Of a stretch of 64,000 bases of DNA, positions 57,015 to 64,000 are shown piece by piece. The stretch lies in the NCBI GenBank assembly GCA_029204225.1, contig CM055101.1:1918003-1982002 (forward strand). Direction: 5' to 3'. Within the stretch, counting starts at the first letter, position 1; every line of letters starts with the position of its first letter. A model generated the notes under the pieces. The model was not told the origin of the DNA. It did not search any database and saw nothing but the letters and a program-made list of their open reading frames with translations. The position numbers and the translations under genes were made by a program. This DNA is from Diphasiastrum complanatum (Eukaryota > Streptophyta > Lycopodiopsida > Lycopodiales > Lycopodiaceae).

Positions 57015-58300
57015 CAGCCTACTCAAGCAGTGCTCGAGTTCTAGCCATTTCTTCTGCCCTCTCTATATGAACGCTTGTACTACAGTCTAGTCATTTTAGA
57101 ACTTGAGGACTAACTCAAGTTGCAAGAGTTTTATAATGATACAAATTTATGGGTTCCTGTCTTGATTTGAAATTCCAACTTTGACATGTTCCTCGAACAA
57201 TGCTCGACTTAGATACTGTTAATTGATAAGTGAAGATGCTAAACTTTATTGGTTTCGTATTTTGAGAGCGGAAGAGATGGTCAATCTTGTCTTTCTTTCC
57301 AAGAGTGTTTGACTTTGACATGGTGGGCAACCAGCTTCTACTTCTAGCTCGAGCACTGCTCGAGTTAAGACACCAATTTAGGAAGTTTTTTTTTCTGAAT
57401 TCACTAATATGGTTAAATTACTTTTTTGCACTCTTATCAAAGTATATGCAATCACCTTCTACCTCTAACCAGTGAGCACTGCTCAAGTTAGCCAAGAGAT
57501 TATGTTGTTGATGTTCAATGTAGCACAAATTTCTCCATCCAACAATTGTGTTCCAAGTTTGGCATGTAACTTGAGCAATGCTCAAGTTATAAACTTTTTA
57601 TTGGTAAGTAAAAATATTGAAGTTTATTGGTTTTGTATTTTGAGAAGCTTTAACAGAAGTTCTAACAGTCTTATTTTTACAATGATGTTCTAGCACTGCT
57701 CGAGTTAGCCCAAATTATGTTATTGAAATTGAATGTGTCACAAGATTTGTCCAGGCACCAATTTTGATCCGACTTTGAAATGGCCGGAAACTAGCTTCTA
57801 CTTCTAACTCAAGCACTACTTGAGTTAGGCAATTTTTTCGAATTTTTTTTTGGAACTCACCACTATGGAAAACCTACAGATTTGCACTTTTATGAAAGTG
57901 GATTCAATTAGCTTTCCCCTCTAACTCGAGCATGGCTCGAGATAGCCAACATATTATGTTGTTGATGTTCAATGTAACACAAAATTTGTCCATCCGTCAA
58001 ATGTGTTCCATATTTGACATGTAACTCGAGCAATGCTCGAGCTAGAAACTGTTTATTGGTAAATAAAAATACTGAACTTTATTGGTTTCGTATTTTGAGA
58101 GCGGAAGAGGGGGTCAATCTTGTCTTCCTTTCCAGTAGTGTCCGACTTCGACATGGTGGGCAATCTGCTTCTACCTCTAACTCGAGCACTGCTCGAGTTA
58201 GCCAACAGATTATGTTGTTGATGTTCAATGTAGCACAAAATTTTTCCAATTGTGTTCCAACATTGACATGAAAGTTGAGCAATGCTCTAGTTATAAATTG
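57015..58300 (+). repeat. Palindrome array 2
   Basis: About eleven copies of the same palindrome occur, at about 57016, 57190, 57346, 57472, 57568, 57685, 57806, 57923, 58023, 58179 and 58274. Spacer text differs from array 1 but repeats within array 2 (GTTTATTGGTAA, TTATTGGTTTCGTATTTTGAGA, ATTATGTTGTTGATGTTCAA). Copies at 58179, 54866 and, nearly, 57346 are perfect. It is followed at once by coding-like sequence. Confidence 0.88.
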
Positions 58301-58379
58301 TTTATTGGTAAGTAAAATGTTGAAGTTATTGTTTCGTATTTTCAGAAGCTTTAACAGAAGGAAGTTCTAACACTACTAT

Positions 58380-59430
58380 TTTTACAGTGATGGATCATTT
58401 GTAGGAATAATTGTTCCCCTTATGAGTGACATCGAGAATTTAGTAAAGATTGACAATAAGTATGAGTGACATCGAGAATTTAGTTTGACAATAAGTATAA
58501 GTGGTACTTTGAGGTTTTTGAGAATGGTTCTAAATTAGACATATTTTTCTTTGTGCTTTGGATTGATACAGGAAACACTACGAGTTGTGGATGTGTGGTG
58601 GATATTCAAGAGGAATTTGATGATTGTGGTTCTGCATTTTTGAAAATATCTACTAAAAAGAATGAGAAATATTTTGAGATCTATGGTAGTATCGTTGATT
58701 ATGATGTCGCGCTGATGGTAGCAAGCGTTTAGAAAAATCTGAACTCTTGCTACGGATAGAATTGGCTATTCACACAAGGAGATACTTGAAGGCTTTCGAA
58801 GGGCCAAAAGCAAAATTCAAAATTATCCTAGTTTTCTTGGGTCGGAAAGAAATGTTCCAAAAAAAAAGTCCAGACAATGAACTAAAGAAGTGGAAGGGAC
58901 AAGTACTACGGAGAGACATAATCACCATGAATCACCTGCAAATATGAATTTAGTGGTTACAATAGTGGACACAATTCCACCTAGGAGTTTTCAACCACCT
59001 TACAAAAAGAGCAAAAGAGCATGAAAAAGGGTGTCAAAGAAAAGAAGGATGTTTCGATTGAAGTTGTCTCAAAAAAATCAAAGGCCTCAAAATCATACGA
59101 TGAAGATGCACTTGCAAAAACAAATATGAGATTGGATGCCTTTAAGAAGTTGTATCCTCTGGGTATACAAACTGAGATTCAAATTGATGTAACCAAGTGT
59201 GAGCTTCTCCCAGTGCAATATAACTGTAGGCCTTTCAATGGAGATTATTGTGATGCGTTGCAGAGATTGTTGTTTAACACTATTGGGGTGAAGTTGCCCC
59301 CAGTAGATGTGATTCCATTTTATTCAAAAACTGGGGAGTTTGTAGAGGTGTTCGACAGCAAAATTTTAAAGGACAAGGCAGTACAGATAAAATTTTATGT
59401 TGTGGATGGACAACATACAATACAAGTGGC
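58380..59430 (+). pseudogene. VVDGQHT gene, copy 2, with upstream exon-like sequence
   Basis: A coding-like stretch after an acceptor-like TTTTTACAG (58381) reads DGSFVGIIVPLMSDIENLVKI, then KWYFEVFENGSKLD, CVVDIQEEFDDCGSAFL and FEIYGSIVDYDVALMVASV. A frame around 58760-58990 leads to MNLVVTIVDTIPPRSFQPP, matching the start of copy 1 (20853-21551). A one-base loss in the lysine-rich part shifts the frame. From 59021 it matches copy 1 through FYVVDGQHTIQ and then stops dead at 59430, where copia gag begins on the other strand. A short tandem duplication at 58419-58500 breaks the upstream frame. No function is assigned. Confidence 0.5.
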
Positions 59431-60224
59431 AATCTTTCACTTGGTTCCAACAAGGATGAACCCATTGAAGACATTTGAAGTGAAGAAAACTCAAATGATG
59501 AACAATAAATGTTGTTACACACTTTCAATAGGATCCAATGATTGAGTACTATCTCCTCCTATGAAAGATCTTACAACAATTTGTGAATTGATTATCACTA
59601 TCACTAGCTACTCAAATCTCTCTAAAACAAGATCTATTTCACATCAAATGATGGAGTATAGGCAAAGTTAGGATCTAACACTCTTAGCACGTGTGAAATA
59701 CACTAAGAAACCAAATTTGACTCAAATACAATGATATTGCATGAAACAAAATGGCTAAGATCTCAAAACAGTGCCTAGATCACATATAGATGAGATTGGC
59801 AAGCATACAACTGTGATTTTGGATCAACCAAGCAATCTCTTGACCAAACCAAATGTGTCCACCCAGGTCTAGGTGCCCTACCTAACCCTATTCAAAATCT
59901 TATAGCTTTTGATTGGCTCAACCAAATGGAATGAAACTGATTGCAACAGAAACTAGACAAAAATAGCTTCAAAACAAGCTATCAAGCAAGATAAATGGAT
60001 CAAACATGAGAGAGAACTTCCAAACTGAAATTGGATGTTCCTTACACGTGTCTGAGCACCTAATTCCGTACAGTACCAGGTCAGACCCAATCAATGTCCT
60101 TTTGATCTCTTTTGATCCAAGATTGAACAAGATAGCTAGGAAAATGGGCCTTGACAACTTCTAGCTCAAGATTGATGAAATTTTTTTCACTTAGATGGAT
60201 CAAAATGCATGGTAACCTTAGGTA
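59431..60224 (-). pseudogene. copia element H leader and first gag codons
   Basis: On the minus strand the leader runs from the primer-binding site at 60225 to an ATG at 59474. This opens MSSMGSSLLEPSERL, a copia gag start like that of element F (MGSTGAYLLEASERL). Only about 15 codons remain before the junction with the VVDGQHT gene. Confidence 0.75.
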
Positions 60225-60237
60225 GGCTCTGATACCA
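60225..60237 (-). other. Primer-binding site of copia element H
   Basis: TGGTATCAGAGCC on the minus strand is an exact match to the plant copia consensus and directly follows the LTR. Confidence 0.92.
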
Positions 60238-60894
60238 TGTTGAATTTCACACGTGTGGACTGTCCACTACATGTACTTGTGATCTCCTAAGGTGTGTAGA
60301 TGCACCAAGATCAAGACTAGATTGAGATTCAAGATCAATCTTGAATCCTATGGCAAAAACACACTACTACATGCATTCAATCACTTCCAACTCTCACTCA
60401 CACGTGTGGTAAGTATTCAAAAAATAATCTAAGTAAAAACACGCTGCTCTCCTCGGGTAGAGAGAGAAAATGCATCATCAGCTCTCGGGTAGAGAGAGAA
60501 AGCTAGAAATCCAATAACTCACAAAATCCATGAAATCACCAAATCAATCACATTCAAAATGACGAGTACAATGATACTAGTAGGTCCACGAGCTACCACT
60601 ATGCCTAACTATGATTGGACCATATTTTTTCACCTCTTGATCCTATTGGATCATTGATCTATGCACCTCTTAATTCTATTGGACTATATTCAAGCACACC
60701 TCAATTTCCTATTGGACCTCACAAGGTTCCACCTGTAAATCCTATTGGACCTCTTGGAATTCATCAAACAAAAACTTTACACTTGTCTACACTCTAATTA
60801 GCAAGTATTTAGCCTCTTACTCTATTTTGGCTCAATAGTGGCATTACAAGTGGAAATGCATAATTTGCCATCTATGCCAAATTTATTCCTATCA
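60238..60894 (-). mobile_element. 5' LTR of copia element H
   Basis: On the minus strand the 657-bp LTR starts TGATAGG and ends TTCAACA. It contains four CCTATTGGA-centred units at a period of about 33 bp (60641-60749) in the U3 part. Two CACACGTGTG palindromes lie near 60247 and 60398, and GGGTAGAGAGAGAAA occurs twice near 60455-60500. It resembles the first LTR (1882-2400) in having CCTATTGGACC and the palindrome. Confidence 0.82.
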
Positions 60895-61239
60895 GCATCC
60901 TACACCTAGATGCTTGATGTAAAAAACATAACACCCCTATATCTAACATAGATAATCTTTTTCAATTCTTCACAGGCATATGTTGGATTTGCAGCAAATT
61001 GGATAGCTCTTTCTCCAAAGTGCTAGGTTCCTCAAATTTTCTTTGAATCTAGTTGTAGCAAACCTTTGCAAATTGCACCTCAACAATAATTTGACAAGGA
61101 TCCAACCAAGAGTTTTGCTACCATTCACGCAATTACAAAGAGCTTAATCTACCATAGCTAGCAAACATGAAGAGCTCAATACAAGTCTAAGAACTTCCAA
61201 AAGCCAACTATACATAATGAACAAAAAAAAAAATTACAT
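60895..61239. other. Unassigned stretch upstream of LTR H
   Basis: Only short frames occur. It lies between the LTR on the minus strand and a decayed plus-strand ORF. No element end is recognised. Confidence 0.35.
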
Positions 61240-62322
61240 CAGAATTGATGACCTTACACAACAAATTCCATCTGTGCCTGCCTGCACGGGAGCCTCAGAC
61301 CATCCCGAGTATCTGGAAGCAGTCGCAAAGATTGACAAGCTCGAACAGGAGCTGTCAGATCTCCAACAATAAACGGAAGATCAAAAGCTGGCTGCTGAGT
61401 TGCAAACTCAGGACTTGGCAACTGCATCTACACAGCCAAAGCGAATGCGGCGGAATCGTTCGAAGGTATGTGCTGACAGATTCCGTACATTTGCTGAACG
61501 CTTCTGAAAATGGTGTCCACCTACTTTTAACATTGAATTACAATGGTGTATGGCATCGCCTTCGACGATTGGAAGCGACCATGAGAGAAGGAAGACTTTC
61601 TCTGGTTATAAGCCCAGCTTTCTATTGAGCAGAAAGGATGTCTCTGCTAGGGCATAATCCAGGAAAAGTTTAAAGTCCTACCTTTCGGGTCAGCAGAGTT
61701 ATACATAGGCTCTTCGGCTATGTATGCTCTCGAATACATTCGCATCAAAGAACTTCAATTTTTGCAGAACAAAGACAATAAGTGACATTTTTGGAAGCGA
61801 AATTCGCAGTTTCAATTATACAAACCCAAAGCTATTGCGGATTTAGGCGCATTCGATGACACGGGGTTGCTGATCAACATTAATATGGCGTATCCAGAAC
61901 TATTCAGTCTATATGTGGATTGGGAGCAAAACCTTGAAGAATATTTTGCGGAGATTCGACATAATCTGCAGGATAGAAGGAAGTCATTCAGATATAAGCA
62001 ATTTTGTACATATTCATTTTGGCAGTTTGGTACCTTTGCGGCAAAGACATTATTCTTTATTCAGAATCTTTATGTTAAAAGCAATTTTATTAGATTCTCA
62101 TCTCAATACTGTGAAGAAATCACTCTATGAAGTGATTCAGACAAAGATACAAAGTTGACTCAGGAGTTGTTCGATGGAACATTACTCCCTGTTAAACTAG
62201 AAGAATTCAGCAACCTCCCAGTTGACCGATATACAAAATCCAAAGAACATTTGTTGTTGATCGAAGCTCAACAAAACTTGGAGCTAGCTCAAAAACTATA
62301 TGAAGAATTGAATAATTCATAA
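61240..62322 (+). pseudogene. Unrecognised decayed ORF (coiled-coil start, acidic end)
   Basis: Frames join into a plausible protein: a coiled-coil-like start (VAKIDKLEQELSDLQQ), a basic patch (PKRMRRNRSK), a middle with VLPFGSAELYIGSSAMYALEY and YKPKAIADLGAFDDTGLL, then MAYPELFSLYVDWEQNLEEYF and CTYSFWQFGTFAAKTLFF. It ends LPVKLEEFSNLPVDRYT and LELAQKLYEELNNS at a stop near 62320. At least three stops or shifts break it. It sits about 300 bp before a gypsy-type LTR on the same strand, so it could be an extra 3' ORF of that element, or unrelated. No family is recognised. Confidence 0.4.
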
Positions 62323-62623
62323 ATATTATTCATGTTTTTGTCATGCTGATGCCTATCTGTGATACTAAAGGTAGATCTTTGTAGTTTGAAGATGTTTTGA
62401 AGTTTGATTCCAGTTTTCATCAAACAATTTCAACTCAAAAACAACCTACTCAACGCAACAACAAGACACATATTCTCTGAAGAAATATCTAAAGGATGAA
62501 TCATATGAAGAAGTATTTTTTTTCGCCTCAACGAAAATCTTACGAACAAGAATGTTTCTCGAGTAATCCTCGAAGTAAAGATGATATGTTCACGAGGACG
62601 TTTCACATTTGAGGAAGGGGATA

Positions 62624-63890
62624 TGTGATGCCACGCAAATGTCGAAAAATGAATATCAACATAAATATGGCATAATATACTCGAAAATGAAGATGTGAGC
62701 TGGTTAAGTATAAATCATGAAGAGGCCTAAGTCATTTATTGAGAATATATCTCCTAGGTACTTGCCTTTTAAATTAAGGGCTAGACCTTTAATAGGAAAA
62801 GACATTGCCTTGGATAACCCTTAACTAGGCCGTCCATACGAAACGACTAGTTATGAAAAGACATGTTAAACTAAAGTAACTTTAACTCATAGTTAAGTAT
62901 ACCTCTTATGGTATAGTTGAACGTATTTTTAGTTTAATTCTTAACTAGACCCTTTCGCGGGAGCGACGCACCTATTGTTTAAGAGGTGTGTTTGTTCGCC
63001 CCGTAGAACATATATTGATCTCACACTTCAGTCTCAATCATCGAGAGAGAAGAGTTTATGCTTATGTAAGAGATTGAAGAAGTGAATAGAGTTTTGTGAG
63101 TTATTCCCCCTTATCTCTGTTCTCTGCACTGTTGAGTGTGAGTGATCTTAAGTCTGCAAACAATCTCTAACACATTTCATGAATTACTCTCTGATCAGAC
63201 AGACGCTCTAGTGCATTACAGTCGTTTGTTGTGTTTCCGTAAAGCATGCTCTAAAGAACTATCTTAAAATCATCTTATTCGTCTGTTGCCAATACTTTCT
63301 TTTCGACACTCGAATAATGACTATCTTTGTGCAGTCTAGCACGATCATTGAATTAAGTTGTATGTATACAAATGAGATGACAGTCCCTGTCTGAAGAATT
63401 GAGTCTCTGATCTATTTTCCTGATTGGCATTGACATAAGTTTCTAACGTGCTCTTAAACCATTTGTGCTCTTTAACCATTAAGTTGGGCTTTAGTTGTTA
63501 AGGACTATTGTCTAGGAACGAATAGTTCGTGAATTCAATTAATTAATTGTCTGCACAGTCGCGAATACATCGAACAATTCCCGATTTTCTGTTGACACCA
63601 TAGTCAGCCAGAGTGTAGTCTGTTGTACCACTTTGATAACATTTCATTTGGAGAATGCGTTTCCTTCAATTCGATAGAGGCCAGATTGTTGTTCTGAATT
63701 CATTAACATTACCCATTCCAAATATAATTAATACTGGTTACTTTTTAATGTCTGTCGAAAACCAGAATAACATTCAAAACCACCTGCCATAATTATACCA
63801 AAAACATAATTTTCTAACGCTATCTTCTGTGGGAACGATACTTTTCACTACAAAATCTATATTAAACCTGTTGGTATAGTACGACATCAC
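62624..63890 (+). mobile_element. Gypsy-type LTR (1.27 kb), right copy
   Basis: It starts TGTGATGCC after GAGGAAGGGGATA and reaches CATCAC at 63885-63890. It contains palindromic text such as TTAATTAATTGTC near 63538. It corresponds to 8482-9723. Confidence 0.6.
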
Positions 63891-63898
63891 CTGAATTA

Positions 63899-64000
63899 TT
63901 CTTTTGTACAACAAATGTCTAAACAATCTATTGTTGTTGATCTCGATTATCCAGATAGGAAAGTCAAATTATCTGTTTGTCAAGACTATCTAGTCAATAA
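63899..64000 (+). pseudogene. copia family A GAG-pre-integrase start, runs off the window
   Basis: TTTTGTACAACAAATG opens the same text as 38578 and reads QQMSKQSIVVDLDYPDRKVK. It continues past the window end. Confidence 0.8.

Larger units (their letters stand above)
62434..64000 (+). repeat. Inverted repeat with 8381-9912, right copy
   Basis: It is the reverse complement of the left copy and runs off the window edge. It contains the gypsy pol tail (VSHLRKG at about 62600), a purine tract, the 1.27-kb LTR and the start of copia family A. Confidence 0.85.

Noticed and set aside
54421-58300. CRISPR array
   Set aside because: Spacing is irregular, spacers themselves repeat, the repeat is a degenerate palindrome, no cas-like genes occur, and the sequence is eukaryotic.

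Overview
This window looks like retrotransposon-dense, AT-rich DNA from the nuclear genome of a land plant. Evidence: Ty1/copia polyproteins with initiator-methionine-tRNA type primer-binding sites (TGGTATCAGAGCC and variants), Ty3/gypsy pol fragments, a CACTA-type transposon remnant carrying an intron-split DUF4216-like domain, an intact duplicated gene resembling the plant BYPASS1/ROH1 (DUF793) family, and a decayed plant-style FCP1-like phosphatase. Base reading alone does not give the species. No rRNA gene, functional tRNA gene, CRISPR array or bacterial-type operon was seen.

Layout. 1-2.4 kb: the 3' half of a copia element with an open polyprotein and its 3' LTR. 2.6-3.2 kb: a CACTA remnant. 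3.2-6.6 kb: unassigned DNA. 6.6-18 kb: nested and chimeric gypsy and copia pieces on both strands, including a 976-bp gypsy/copia module present twice exactly 3178 bp apart. 18.7-21.6 kb, minus strand: a broken FCP1-like phosphatase, and upstream of it an ORF with a VVDGQHT motif. 21.6-24.9 kb: copia pieces split by another LTR. 24.9-54.3 kb: a large mirrored structure. Its outer arms (24864-29602 and 49729-54307) are near-identical inverted repeats, each with one intact 314-residue BPS1/ROH1-like gene. Its inner 5.9-kb blocks (30010-35890 and 43756-49703) sit in mirrored positions but face the same way. The middle holds two decayed copia elements. 54.4-58.3 kb: two arrays of a roughly 21-bp palindrome in longer repeat units. 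58.4-59.4 kb: a second, inverted fragment of the VVDGQHT gene, cut off by a copia 5' LTR region. 61.2-62.3 kb: an unrecognised decayed ORF. 62.4-64 kb: an inverted copy of 8.4-9.9 kb.

The only intact non-transposon genes I can support are the two BPS1/ROH1-like copies. Everything else recognisable is mobile-element debris, decayed gene fragments or repeats. The features most worth following are the palindrome arrays, the mirrored segmental duplications, the VVDGQHT/FCP1-like gene remnants, and a tRNA-like short insertion whose empty site survives in the other arm.
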